Positions 35,601-46,072 are shown, numbered from the stretch's first letter. The stretch: 64,000 nt of DNA from Xanthomonas citri pv. mangiferaeindicae (GCA_002240395.1 CP016836.1:744001-808000), one strand, 5' to 3'. The notes: generated by a model from the sequence alone, not told the origin. Translations and numbers: made by a program.

Positions 35601-36013
35601 AAACTTGGCAGATTCCCGGCACGTTGAAAATCGTGCCGGCCTACACGCAAGCAAGTATTGATGAATTCTTCGCGAGTGTCGATGTACTGCTTTTTCCAAC
35701 CCAGTGCAAAGAGAGCTTCGGGTTGACGGTGCGAGAGGCCATGTTGCGCGACACATGGGTGATCGCTACCGATGCAGGAGGTGCAGTTGAAGACATTGTC
35801 CCCGGCGAGAACGGAGATGTTGTGCCATTACTTGATCGAGGACCGCTATTTAAAGCGGCCATCAAACGACTTCTGGATGAGCCCAGTCGATTGGACGGAT
35901 ATCGCAATCCCCATGCGGCTCTGATTCGCGTTTTCGATGATCAGGCCGACGAGTTGCTGCAGTATCTCGAAACAGTCATCCGACAGCATCGACCAAGGCA
36001 AGAATTGTCCTGA
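32661..36013 (+). CDS. Large two-domain glycosyltransferase of the LPS locus (N-terminal frame break at a G7 tract)
   Basis: The intact frame runs 32780-36013 (TTG start, 1077 residues). A better start is ATG 32661 or 32724 in another frame, with DSLVADMEIIEQEILESVLV leading into the run of seven G at 32768-32774. One extra G joins it to LPGTVYLQGVDGQ, giving about 1117 residues. A first GT-B-like domain (about 345-720 of that form) has LRVLIIADMN, WEVDDLIFDAELYE and KSNIKYLEAAIVKVPSI. A second, GT4-type domain follows, with GGATIVAEEVARRI, VHLHSIQGFG, VTMHDAWWICARQF and the E-x7-E motif ESFGLTVREAM. The sugar specificity is unknown. Two catalytic domains suggest it adds two residues or a repeat. 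Confidence 0.8.
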
Positions 36014-36238
36014 GTAAGTTCAAGCTCCGAGCTCGTGTCGCGCAGCCGGCGACAGCGCGGCTCGGCGACGACAGTGGGCGCTACCGCGCCCTAAAACCCT
36101 CCGCACTCGTCTGTGCATCACCATTTCGGCTGCACAGTCATCGCCAATCCTTGATTAAGATGGGTCAAATGCTCAAGCATGTGTCGGCCTTTTTCTGCCC
36201 GTTCTACCATAATGTACTGATGAACTCGGTGTCTGCGC

Positions 36239-38062
36239 TTAGGGAAGTGGGCACGCGTCAAGGGGCCTAATAGCTTCGCCGGCAGTTGGAACGAGTACTA
36301 CGCATGTCTCGTCAAGGTCTCCATCGCTTTGCCTGACCTCCCAGATACTGATTCCCTCGCCCTTCGATTTCGAGCGGATCTCTCCATTTGTATATGCCTT
36401 GCCATCGAGCGAAAACGACTTGTAGCCGTTATCGACCAGCTCATCGAGCTCGAAAATCGCACTGAATATGTCGCCATCCGGACTCCAGAGCCTTAACTCT
36501 GCTTGCCCAGCGTTCTGCCTCATGTAAGTGCCCACTAAGAGCCTGATCTCCGCCAGCGCTCTTGGCTGGCTTAATTGCTCTTTGGGAAAACGCAGAGGCA
36601 CTGCACGTCCCTGCGTTAGAACAGGGCTGGGCGTCAGCTTCAACGACGCCGCTGACGCAACTTCTGGCGTCAGGTAATAGCGGGCTACAAGGACCGGTGT
36701 GACCGAAAACGCCGTTGCAAGAGCCACTAAGAAGACGAGTATCTGACCCCCCGTACCCATTGGAGAGGCAAGCTGCCGAGGGTCTGCACCTATCGCATAA
36801 GCAAATGCGATTGCCGGAATGAAGAAGTAGCGCCCCTGCACACCTTGGATGATCGGCGAATCGCCGATAGTCCACTGAACAAGCATTGCGAGAAATGTCA
36901 GAAGAATTGTGCTGAAGAGCGCGATAACGAGCGACCAGCGCGCCAGCCCGGTACCGGTGAAATGATTCCAGCTGATTGAGCAGATAAGACTTCCTAACAG
37001 AAGAATTACGAACACCGCGTAATGTAGCGATCCAAGCGGCGCGTCCAGCCAGCCGAGCACCCCGAGGAACGACTGGGCATAATACTGCGCTACACCCGGA
37101 CTGATCACGGTCGCGTGGATGAGACCAAGAAAATCAAATGGATTAAGCAGATACCCGGTCAATCGAGCCATATGGTCGATGTCTCGCGCTCCCGCAGGAT
37201 AAACGGTTGTCTTGATCGTGACCAAGGTCCACGCTATCACGGCCGCCGACAGAACGCCGGCACTAATCAAGAGGCGTTTGTCGCGCTGATAAAAAGCGGC
37301 GACGAATGGGATCAATAGGAACGGCAGCGAATTTGCCCTACAAGCCGTGAGAAGCCCGAGCGCGGCCAGCATGATCATCATGATCGACAGACGTCTGTCA
37401 CCGAGAGAGACATAGCGCCAAAACGCAGAAAATGCGAGCACAGCAGCGCTTGCCGACATGCCATCCAGAACGGCAAAGGAAAGGAGGAATGTCGACATCG
37501 GCAGCAGCAGCAGTGCCAGCACTAGCGCCGGAGGTGGAAAGAGACGAAACGCCCAGTAAAGAACCCCAACACTGACAAACAACGCCAACAAGCGGGCCAA
37601 CCGATAAGAGCGGTCGACGGTCATGCCGGTCGCCTTACCCACCCACAAACCGATCGCTTGTGGAATATAGAGCGCGGGAAAATAGTAAGCCGTGCCCGGC
37701 TGCGTCACACGTTGATTCTCACCACTCCACTGAACGGTGCGCGCTGAAGCAAGATCATCAGCATCGAGCTTGACGTCAGCCTTTCCAGCCATCGCACTAA
37801 AGTGGTCCATATACTTGACCAGCCCCGTGTCTACCAGCCCTCCGGATGGCTTACCGCCGGAGGAGTCCAGTAGTACCTGCCCGTTGCCCAGCATGTAAGC
37901 CCGCTTGACGTGATCGAATTCGTCAGGCGCCTGAAACGAAGGCGTCAGACCTTGCCAGATGACTCCGATCAGGAGGAGTAAGAAGCAAGTCGTCCCTGCG
38001 TAGGAAACCAGGGGCTTTCCTGAATGCGCCGAGCTAACAATTGAAGCTCCTACTCGACTCAT
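36239..38062 (-). CDS. DUF2142 family polytopic membrane protein
   Basis: A 607-residue inner-membrane protein with about a dozen hydrophobic helices. The N-terminal loop PSFQAPDEFDHVKRAYML carries the D-E-x-x-H motif typical of DUF2142 and related GT-C-fold proteins, with the acidic pair just after the first helix. A soluble region of about 130 residues ends the protein. DUF2142 genes are common in O-antigen and capsule loci and may modify lipid-linked glycan in the periplasm (inference). Its start overlaps the GT2 stop as ATGA. It is convergent with the large GT gene; the 225 bases between hold no visible gene. Confidence 0.85.
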   Translation of the reverse strand: MSRVGASIVSSAHSGKPLVSYAGTTCFLLLLIGVIWQGLTPSFQAPDEFDHVKRAYMLGNGQVLLDSSGGKPSGGLVDTGLVKYMDHFSAMAGKADVKLDADDLASARTVQWSGENQRVTQPGTAYYFPALYIPQAIGLWVGKATGMTVDRSYRLARLLALFVSVGVLYWAFRLFPPPALVLALLLLPMSTFLLSFAVLDGMSASAAVLAFSAFWRYVSLGDRRLSIMMIMLAALGLLTACRANSLPFLLIPFVAAFYQRDKRLLISAGVLSAAVIAWTLVTIKTTVYPAGARDIDHMARLTGYLLNPFDFLGLIHATVISPGVAQYYAQSFLGVLGWLDAPLGSLHYAVFVILLLGSLICSISWNHFTGTGLARWSLVIALFSTILLTFLAMLVQWTIGDSPIIQGVQGRYFFIPAIAFAYAIGADPRQLASPMGTGGQILVFLVALATAFSVTPVLVARYYLTPEVASAASLKLTPSPVLTQGRAVPLRFPKEQLSQPRALAEIRLLVGTYMRQNAGQAELRLWSPDGDIFSAIFELDELVDNGYKSFSLDGKAYTNGEIRSKSKGEGISIWEVRQSDGDLDETCVVLVPTAGEAIRPLDACPLP

Positions 38063-39041
38063 TGAAGGTTCCCTGCTGTTTTGGTGAACGCATACCTGCG
38101 ATGGATTGCTTTGACGGGTGTCGCCCGCACGTCGTGACCTATGAATGCTAATACGAGTTGCACTCCGACGAGTATTGGCATTGCGGCTAGCATCACGGTC
38201 CCGCTGGATGCAGTTGTACCCGCGGCTGCAACCTCATACCACTTTATCAAGCCAAACCCCCCCCGAAGAGCAAAAGCACAACACCCACAGGAAGCTCAAA
38301 CGACGCAAGCGATAGATCCCGAAGATAGTAATTATAGAAAACCCTCTTCACGGTATTTCGCACATTCTTGTAAAGGAACTCACCCATCACCTTACCGATG
38401 CTGAGATTACTGACCTCATCGGCGTAGCGTGCATGCATGGGAATATCCACAACCACAGCGCGCAGGGTACCGAGCCGAAATAGAACGTCGGTCTCGAAAA
38501 AATATCGACGGCTGATCTTATTAAAAGGCAGATTTCTTGCCACATCTCGATGGATCGCGGTGAATCCATTTGTAGGGTCAAATAGATCCCAATAGCCGGA
38601 TGAAAGTTTAGTCAGAAAAGATAGCCCTGCATTTCCAAACAAGCGTGGAAACGGCATCTGATGGATCTGCTCCAAATCGAAGAACCGGTTACCCTTCGTA
38701 TAATCCGCCTCCCCTGACAATATGGGCTGCACGAATCCAGGTATCAGCGCTGGTTCCATCTGCCCGTCACCATCAATTTTCACGATAACTTCCATATTGT
38801 CCGAAATCGCTTCTCGGTAGCCAGTCATAACAGCACCACCTACGCCTTGGTTCTGCTCGTGACGCAGAACTACGACCCTTGGGTCGCTGCAGCGAGACTC
38901 GACATAATCGCCACTACCAACCGGACAGCAGTCGTCCACAACATAGATGCGAGTCACTTCCGGGCCGATTTTGGAGATCACGCCAAGTATGTGAGCTATC
39001 ACCTTGTAACAGGGAATTACAACGGCAATCTGGCCAGTCAT
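38059..39041 (-). pseudogene. GT2 (DPM1/GtrB-like) glycosyltransferase, frame broken at a C8/G8 tract
   Basis: The N-terminal part (264 residues) is a GT2 enzyme that loads a sugar on polyprenyl phosphate: AVVIPCYKV, YVVDDCCPVGSGDYVE, KIDGDGQMEP (DxD-like), NRFFDL, and FDPTNGFTAIHRDVA. The frame stops right after the run of eight G (38257-38264 on the plus strand as C). The last two membrane helices, starting IKWYEVAAAGTTASSGTVML, are read in the next frame. One more G gives a full protein of about 327 residues with LLLFGGG joined to FGLIKW. Either an assembly error or a phase-variable tract explains this. It is coupled to the DUF2142 gene. Confidence 0.82.
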
Positions 39042-39170
39042 GGATATCCTTGGGGATGATGGCGGGCTACACTTGGAGCCTGCGGCTGCAAAAAACTGAG
39101 AACCTGCTTCCGACCAGGTGCGCTTTCGGGGCTTTGAGCGCCCGGCAAGACTCCTACATCGAACGACCAG

Positions 39171-40547
<1,377 letters not shown>

Positions 40548-40675
40548 GGAGTCCGGTCCACAGCAGGCGGGCCGTCGATTATCGCCCATCGCCACCGCGC
40601 CGGTCGCGGCACCCGGCATTCGCGGGCGATGGCGGCCGACGAGGATGACCGCCACCGCCCGCGACTGACGTAAAC

Positions 40676-40897
40676 CTAGTGTTTCTGCATCGCGTCGTAC
40701 ATCGACGCCAGGCGGTCCTTCGCGGCAAGTTTCTCGCGCTTCATCTGCGACAGCGTGGCTTCATCCACCGGCAACACGCCTAGCTCGGCATTGAGCACTT
40801 TCTTGTCCAATTCCTTGTGCCGGTAGTAGAGCTGTCGGAACTCGACATTGCCCTTCATGATTTCTTCGAGTTCCACCTGCGAGTGCGCTTCGAACAT
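40676..40897 (-). CDS. YdcH/DUF465 family small protein
   Basis: A 73-residue helical protein. The DUF465 pattern is seen in FRQLYYRHKELDKKVLNAE followed by LSQMKREKLAAKDRLASMY. The function is unknown in all bacteria. ATG 40897 has a strong AGGAGG eight bases upstream. It lies 128 bases upstream of cbs on the same strand. Confidence 0.88.
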   Translation of the reverse strand: MFEAHSQVELEEIMKGNVEFRQLYYRHKELDKKVLNAELGVLPVDEATLSQMKREKLAAKDRLASMYDAMQKH

Positions 40898-41372
40898 GAA
40901 ATCCTCCTGACACGAATGCGAACGCCCCGGCCGGCGACGGCAGGGGCGCTGCGGGGACGGCCTCCAGGGGACGGGCCTCGAACGATCCGCTCGGGCATGC
41001 GGCGCCGCGCTTGGGGCGGGCATCGAACACCTCATGAGGAATCGTCTCGGTCATCGGCCTGGTTCGTTGACCGGATGGCGAAAGAGGAGACCACCCGGCG
41101 CAATCGACCCTACTCCGGGGTCGCAGCGGCGGCAAGGCCCCGACGGCATGCGACGACGCGGCTGCGCGGTCAAAGGCGTTAAGCGCGGCGCTCGGGGACC
41201 CACGCGTATCGCGTCATGGCGCGCTCGGCGGGTTAAGACAACGCCAAGCGATTGATTTCACTTGGATTCATGGATGTGAGGCGATCACCGGAACGGCGCA
41301 TCTTCGGCACACCCACGGGCCGTGACAAGGGTCAGCATGTCACCCGGCCGCCTCAGACAGCCTGCCAATGGC
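40898..41372. other. Gene-free stretch upstream of the DUF465 gene
   Basis: About 475 bases with no credible coding frame. The open frames on both strands are Arg/Pro-rich shadows without ribosome sites. No terminator with a T-run was found on either side. The promoter of the DUF465 gene must lie in its left part but could not be pinpointed. Confidence 0.55.
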
Positions 41373-41948
41373 TCAGGGCTCGAGGCTCTTGAGCAGTTCG
41401 GCCTCGCGCCGCTTGAGTTCGGCTTCACGCTGGCGCGCAGCGCGCAGCTTGGCGGCCTCGCCGCTCGCAACGCCCTGCAGCACGGTCTCGGCCTGCTGGC
41501 GCGCGGCTAGCTCTTCCTCGGCCGCCAGGCGCAGGCGCGCGGCCTCCTCGGCCTGGATCTGCGCCTGGATACGCAGGCGCTCGGCCTCCTGGCGTGCCCG
41601 CACAGCGTCCTGCTGACTGGCCTCGACCAGCAGTTGGGCGCGCTCGCGCTCGAGCTCGCCCAGTTCCCGGCGCGCGACCTCGGTCTGCGCGGCGACTTCA
41701 GCCGTTTCCACCCGCCACTGCGCGATCTGCAGCGCGGATGCGCGCTGGCTGCTCCGCACCGTGGCGAGCGTGGCCAGGGCCTGGCGTGCCTGCAGGCGCT
41801 CATAGGCGGCCGCGCCGGCGGTGCCGGCATCGGCATCGATGGCCTGCAGCCGCTGCTGAAGCGCGGCAGCATCGGTGTCGTTGCCCGATTGGGCCCAGGC
41901 GGTGGACACGGCCATGGTCAGGGCGAGCGTCAGAATCGACAGGCGCAT
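41373..41948 (-). CDS. Exported coiled-coil protein
   Basis: A 191-residue protein with a signal peptide (LSILTLALTMAVSTAWA, cleavage expected before QSG at about residue 20). The rest is a nearly continuous coiled coil rich in Ala, Arg, Glu and Gln (ARRELGELERERAQLLVEA, EAERLRIQAQIQAEEAARLR). It follows the DUF4398 lipoprotein gene after a two-base gap. In other gammaproteobacteria DUF4398 proteins occur with OmpA-domain partners, but no OmpA domain is present here. A periplasmic spacer role is only a guess. Confidence 0.7.
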   Translation of the reverse strand: MRLSILTLALTMAVSTAWAQSGNDTDAAALQQRLQAIDADAGTAGAAAYERLQARQALATLATVRSSQRASALQIAQWRVETAEVAAQTEVARRELGELERERAQLLVEASQQDAVRARQEAERLRIQAQIQAEEAARLRLAAEEELAARQQAETVLQGVASGEAAKLRAARQREAELKRREAELLKSLEP

Positions 41949-41950
41949 GC

Positions 41951-42331
41951 TCAGTTCTCCCCCTGCAGCCGTTGGCGCAGATTGGTGATCTCGGCGCGTC
42001 GCTGCGCCAATTCGGCCTCGGTGACCGCCTGACGCGCGCGGGCGTGGGCCAGATCGGCGAGCGCGGAGGCCGACAGCGCGAGCGTGCGCGCTTCGGCGTC
42101 GCGGCCATTGGCGGCCGCCGCCTGTGCCTGCTCGAGTGCGCGGCGTGCTTGGTCGATCTGCATCGGTGCGTACTGGTCGGCGTCGGCATCGCCAGCCCGG
42201 GCGACCGACAGCCGAGCAGCTGCGAGATCCTCGGTCGGTGGCGGTGCGCTGGCGCAGCCTGCAAGCGACAGGGCACAGGCGAGCACGGCTGCGCCCAGCA
42301 GTGGCCGGATGTATGCGAAGCTTGTCTTCAT
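41951..42331 (-). CDS. DUF4398 lipoprotein
   Basis: A 126-residue lipoprotein with lipobox LSLAGC (cysteine at residue 26). The mature part, with DLAAARLSVARAGDADADQY and MQIDQARRALEQAQAAAANG, is the DUF4398 pattern, followed by a short coiled coil. Function unknown. ATG 42331 starts directly before a good signal peptide; the longer upstream frame is antisense to pilU. The two-gene unit is divergent from pilU with 94 bases between the starts. Confidence 0.82.
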   Translation of the reverse strand: MKTSFAYIRPLLGAAVLACALSLAGCASAPPPTEDLAAARLSVARAGDADADQYAPMQIDQARRALEQAQAAAANGRDAEARTLALSASALADLAHARARQAVTEAELAQRRAEITNLRQRLQGEN

Positions 42332-42425
42332 CGAAGCATCGTGCCCGAAAAGCGTCATTGCGGGCATTGTCGTCAGCAAGCCGGGGGCGCGCAATGTGCC
42401 CCGGCCGCCCGTGGGGAATTCATAC

Positions 42426-43529
42426 ATGGACATCGGCCCGTTTCTGAAGCTGATGACGGAAAAAAGCGCGTCGGACATGTTCCTGAGCACCGGCGCGCCG
42501 ATCCACATCAAGATCGAAGGCCGGCTGCAGCCACTCGAGGGCACACATCTGGCGCCGGGGGTCGTCCGCCAGATCGCCTACTCGATGATGGACGAGCAGC
42601 AGATCCGGCGTTTCGAGCGCGACCTCGAGATGAACATGGCCTACTCGCTGCCCGAGGTCGGCCGCTTCCGGGTCAACGTCTTCCGGCAGCGCGGCGAGGC
42701 CGGCATGGTCGTGCGTGCGATCAGCAGCAAGATTCCCGACATCGCGCAGTTGCAACTGCCGCAGGTGCTCAAGGACGTGATCACCGCCCCGCGCGGGCTG
42801 GTGCTGATCGTCGGCTCCACCGGCTCGGGCAAGTCGACGACGCTGGCGTCGATGATCGATCACCGCAATACCTGTTCGGCCGGCCACATCCTCACGATCG
42901 AGGACCCGATCGAGTACCTGCATCGGCACAAGCGCTCACTGGTCAACCAGCGCGAGGTCGGGATCGACACCCAGACCTTCCACAACGCGCTGAAGAACGC
43001 GATGCGCGAAGCGCCCGACGTGATCCTGATCGGCGAGATCCTCGACGCGACCACGATGGAGGCGGCGATCGCGTTCGCCGAGACCGGGCATCTGTGCCTG
43101 GCGACCCTGCACTCCAACAACGCCGACCAGACGATCGAGCGCATCCTCAACTTCTTCCCTGAGGCCGCACACAAGAACGTGCTGATGAATCTGTCGCTGA
43201 ACCTGCGCGCGGTGATCTCTCAACGCCTGGTCGAGGGCGTGGACGGCCGCCGGCTACCGGCGACCGAAGTGCTGCTCAACACGCCGACGATCCGCGACCT
43301 GCTGCGCCGCGGCCATGTCCACGAGGTCAAGCAGGCGATGGAGGAATCGCTCGAGGAAGGCATGGAGACCTTCGACCAGTGCCTGTACCGCCTCTACAAG
43401 AGCGGGCGCATCGAGCGCGAAACCGCACTGCGCGCCGCCGACTCGCGCGACGGCCTGGACCTGAAATTCCGGCTCTCCGAAGGTGCGACCGACGCCCACG
43501 ACCCGTACGCGGACGTGTTCGCCCCATAG
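42426..43529 (+). CDS. pilU: Type IV pilus retraction ATPase PilU-like
   Basis: A 367-residue hexameric ATPase of the PilT/PilU family, which powers pilus retraction. Residues ASDMFLSTGAPIHIKIEG begin the N-terminal domain, Walker A is GSTGSGKST, the Asp box includes LTIEDPIEYLHRHKRSLVNQ, and the His box is ATLHSNNADQTIERILNFFP, the PilU-like form. Walker B reads ILIGEILDATTME, with Leu in place of the Arg usually seen in GE[IV]R. No pilT gene lies nearby, although pilT and pilU are adjacent in many relatives. ATG 42426 is taken where similarity starts. Confidence 0.88.
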   Translation: MDIGPFLKLMTEKSASDMFLSTGAPIHIKIEGRLQPLEGTHLAPGVVRQIAYSMMDEQQIRRFERDLEMNMAYSLPEVGRFRVNVFRQRGEAGMVVRAISSKIPDIAQLQLPQVLKDVITAPRGLVLIVGSTGSGKSTTLASMIDHRNTCSAGHILTIEDPIEYLHRHKRSLVNQREVGIDTQTFHNALKNAMREAPDVILIGEILDATTMEAAIAFAETGHLCLATLHSNNADQTIERILNFFPEAAHKNVLMNLSLNLRAVISQRLVEGVDGRRLPATEVLLNTPTIRDLLRRGHVHEVKQAMEESLEEGMETFDQCLYRLYKSGRIERETALRAADSRDGLDLKFRLSEGATDAHDPYADVFAP

Positions 43530-43548
43530 TCGCTGTCACCCGCGGCCT

Positions 43549-44207
43549 TCAGACGGCGTCGGGCTGGGCTTCGGGCCGCGCGGCGGCAAAGGCCGGCAGC
43601 GCCAGGCAGGCCGATTCGATCGCGAGAATGCGCGGGTACGGCGCGAGCTCGATGCCGAAACGGCGGGCGTTGTAGAGCTGCGGGACCAGAGCGCAATCGG
43701 CGAGCCCGGGCGCATCGCCGACGCAGAACCGGCCCGCTTCGGGCGCCTCGCCCAGCAGGCGCTCGAACGCTGCGAGCCCATCGCTGACCCAGCGCCCGAT
43801 CCAACGCGTGCGTCCCGCCGCATCGATGTCCCATTCGCGTTCCAGGAACTGCAGCACACGCAGGTTGCCGAGCGGATGGATGTCGCAGGCCACCAGTTGC
43901 GCGAGCGCCCGTGCGCGATGACGCGCGAGGGATCGGACGGCAGCAACGGCGACGCCGGGAAGACTTCGTCGAGGTATTCGATGATCGCCAGCGACTGGGT
44001 CAGCATGTGCTCGCCATGCCGCAGCACCGGCACCAGCCGCTGGGGATTGCGCGCCGCGTGCGCGGGCGCGCGCTGCTCGCCGCCATTGCGCAGCAGATGC
44101 ACCGGCACCGACGCGAACGCCAGGGCTTTGAGATGCAGTGCGATGCGCACGCGGTACGCGGCGCTCGAACGCCAGTAGCCGTACAGCGTCAGCGCAGCGT
44201 CGGTCAC
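43549..44207 (-). pseudogene. maiA: Maleylacetoacetate isomerase (one single-base frame break)
   Basis: A zeta-class glutathione S-transferase that isomerises maleylacetoacetate, the step before fumarylacetoacetate hydrolase in tyrosine breakdown. The start LTLYGYWRSSAAYRVRIALHLK includes the SSAAYRVR glutathione motif, and SLAIIEYLDEVFP follows. The frame breaks near 43929-43931. Adding one base to this three-base run gives DPLARHRARALAQLV joined to ACDIHPLGNLRVLQFL, the standard MaiA sequence, for about 219 residues. GTG 44207 overlaps the fah stop as GTGA. An under-called base is more likely than a real loss, since fah is intact. Confidence 0.87.
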
Positions 44208-45208
44208 GCGTCCGTGTCCGTGTCGGGCACGTAGCGCTCGACCACCTGCTCGATCGCACCGAAGATGCTCGCGCCCGACGCCGTGAGCATTTCGATCCGC
44301 ACGGTGTCGCCGAATGACAGGAATGGCGTCTTCGGCGCGCCTTGCTCGAGGGTTTCCACGACGCGGCGCTCGGCGAAGCACGAGGCGCCCTTGCTGGTGT
44401 CGGCATTGGCGATGGTGCCCGAGCCGACGATCGTGCCCGCGGCCAGCGGGCGGGTCTTGGCGGCGTGGGCCACCAATTGCGCGAAGTCGAACTGCATGTC
44501 CACGCCCGCCTCCGGCGCGCCGAACCATTCGCCGTTGACGTGGGTCACCAGCGGCAGGTGCAGCTTGTGCTCGCGCCAGGCCTCGCCCAGTTCGTCCGGC
44601 GTCACGAACACCGGGCTCAGCGCCGACCTCGGCTTGGCCTGCAGGAAGCCGAAGCCCTTGGCGAGTTCGCCCGGGATCAGGTTGCGCAGGCTGACGTCGT
44701 TGACCAGGCCGACGAGTTGGATATGGCCGGCCGCCTGGGCCGGCGTCGCGGCCATCGGCACATCGTCGGTGACCACGACGATCTCCGCTTCCAGATCGAT
44801 CCCGTAGTCTTCGCTGGCCACCTTGACCGTGTCACGCGGGCCGTAGAACCCGGCGCTGGTCGCCTGGTACATCAGCGGATCGGTATAGAAACTCTCGGGC
44901 ACCTCGGCGCCACGCGCGCGACGCACCCGCTCGACGTGCGGCAGGTAAGCGCTGCCGTCGACGAACTCGTAGGCACGCGGCAGCGGCGCGGCGAGTCGGA
45001 CGACATCGAGGTCGAAGACACCGTCGGCGTCGCCGGCGTTGAGCGATTCGTAGAGGGCGTTGAGCCGGGGCGCGGCGTTCGACCAGTCGTCGAGCGCCTG
45101 CTGCAGTGTCGCCGCAACGCCCGTGGCACGCACGGCCGTGGCCAGGTCGCGTGAGACGACGATCAGGGTGCCATCGCGGCCGCCCTCCTTCAGTGAACCC
45201 AGCTTCAT
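44204..45208 (-). CDS. fahA: Fumarylacetoacetate hydrolase
   Basis: A 334-residue enzyme that cleaves fumarylacetoacetate to fumarate and acetoacetate. Metal ligands lie in EAEIVVVTDDV, GLVNDVSLRNL and the KPRSALSPVFV segment; GTIVGSGTIANADTSKGASC is the FAH active-site loop. It is translated first and overlaps maiA by four bases. The acetoacetate released could enter central metabolism through the ScoA/ScoB transferase encoded at 19.7-21 kb (inference). Confidence 0.93.
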   Translation of the reverse strand: MKLGSLKEGGRDGTLIVVSRDLATAVRATGVAATLQQALDDWSNAAPRLNALYESLNAGDADGVFDLDVVRLAAPLPRAYEFVDGSAYLPHVERVRRARGAEVPESFYTDPLMYQATSAGFYGPRDTVKVASEDYGIDLEAEIVVVTDDVPMAATPAQAAGHIQLVGLVNDVSLRNLIPGELAKGFGFLQAKPRSALSPVFVTPDELGEAWREHKLHLPLVTHVNGEWFGAPEAGVDMQFDFAQLVAHAAKTRPLAAGTIVGSGTIANADTSKGASCFAERRVVETLEQGAPKTPFLSFGDTVRIEMLTASGASIFGAIEQVVERYVPDTDTDA

Positions 45209-45266
45209 GGCAACTCCGGTTGGCGTCGGCTATTCGTTGCGATTGTAACCAAGTGCCGGCCCGCGA

Positions 45267-46001
45267 TCAGTCCTCGCCCTGGAACGCGCCGCTGCGGTAG
45301 GTCAGCACCAGGGTATCGCGATGGCCGGCGGCGTCGATCGGCTGGATCGGCGTCGATTCGTGGATGACGCGGTGGTCGTCGAGCAGCAATGCCGACCACG
45401 GCCGGATCAGCGTGAAGCGCTGGCCGCTGGGGCCGTCGGCGTCGAAGACGCGGGTTTCGCCGCCCTTGATGCCTTCGCGGGCGACGAGCAGCACGGCGAC
45501 GAAATCCACGCCGTCGCGATGCGCACCTTCAGGCGTCGGTCGCCCGATGCCATCGGTGGTGTCGATGCGGAACTGGTGCGCCTCCACGTACCAGGGCAGA
45601 TGCGCGCGCACCTGCCCGAACACCGCGCCGAGCCTGGCGATCAGCGAGGTCCACGCAGGCGCGGCAGCGGTCGTCGCGCAGACAGGCTCGAACCAGCGGT
45701 GCATGCCGCCGTGCAGCGCGTTGTAGTCCTCCGACTGCCAGTGCGCGCGCCGCGCCGCCGGGACGAGTTGGTCGCCGTGCTGGACATAACAGGCATGGCG
45801 GCGCCGGCGATAGCGCCCGCCATCGCGCAGGTAGCCGTCGGGCGGTAACGTGTCCCAGTCGGACCGCAGCGCCTGCAGATCGGCGACCGCGACATCGCAC
45901 AGCGTCGACAGCGCGTCGGGGGCCAGCACTGCGAAACCGTGGGCCTTGAGATCGGCGACCGCACGCGCGGCCTCGGATAACGGAGGAAGAGGGCTGTGCA
46001 T
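45267..46001 (-). CDS. 2OG-Fe(II) dioxygenase family protein (PF10014-type)
   Basis: A 244-residue protein. EAHQFRIDTTDGIGRPTPEG followed by AHRDGVDFVAVLLV and GGETRVFDADG match the 2OG-Fe dioxygenase family that includes L-isoleucine 4-dioxygenase. H and D in HRDG are the proximal iron ligands, and the histidine in HRVIHESTPI is the distal one. The substrate, probably a free amino acid or a similar small molecule, is not known. It is a single gene between tRNA-Gln and the fah-maiA operon. Confidence 0.85.
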   Translation of the reverse strand: MHSPLPPLSEAARAVADLKAHGFAVLAPDALSTLCDVAVADLQALRSDWDTLPPDGYLRDGGRYRRRRHACYVQHGDQLVPAARRAHWQSEDYNALHGGMHRWFEPVCATTAAAPAWTSLIARLGAVFGQVRAHLPWYVEAHQFRIDTTDGIGRPTPEGAHRDGVDFVAVLLVAREGIKGGETRVFDADGPSGQRFTLIRPWSALLLDDHRVIHESTPIQPIDAAGHRDTLVLTYRSGAFQGED

Positions 46002-46072
46002 CGGCGGATTCTAGGGCGTGGAACCGGCCTGCGGACGAGCGCATTTGCTGAGACGAGCGCGAATGTCCGCGC

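Larger units (their letters stand above)
29408..39041. other. LPS O-antigen block of atypical composition
   Basis: From the gtrA-like gene to the GT2 gene the DNA is visibly AT-richer and uses more A/T-ending codons than rml, etf and cbs on either side. Content: gtrA-like, metB-like, wzm, wzt, a two-domain GT, DUF2142 and GT2. The last two run opposite to the others. Gene type and composition suggest horizontally exchanged O-antigen genes. No transposase or direct repeat was seen at the edges. Confidence 0.7.

Noticed and set aside
40761..41135. Minus-strand frame that begins before the DUF465 gene
   Set aside because: It overlaps the DUF465 gene in another frame and has no family motif. The DUF465 frame has a strong AGGAGG and clear similarity.
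41285..41470. Possible continuation of the coiled-coil gene into an OmpA domain through a frame break
   Set aside because: The downstream frames were read for OmpA motifs, and none was found. The stop at 41373 appears genuine.
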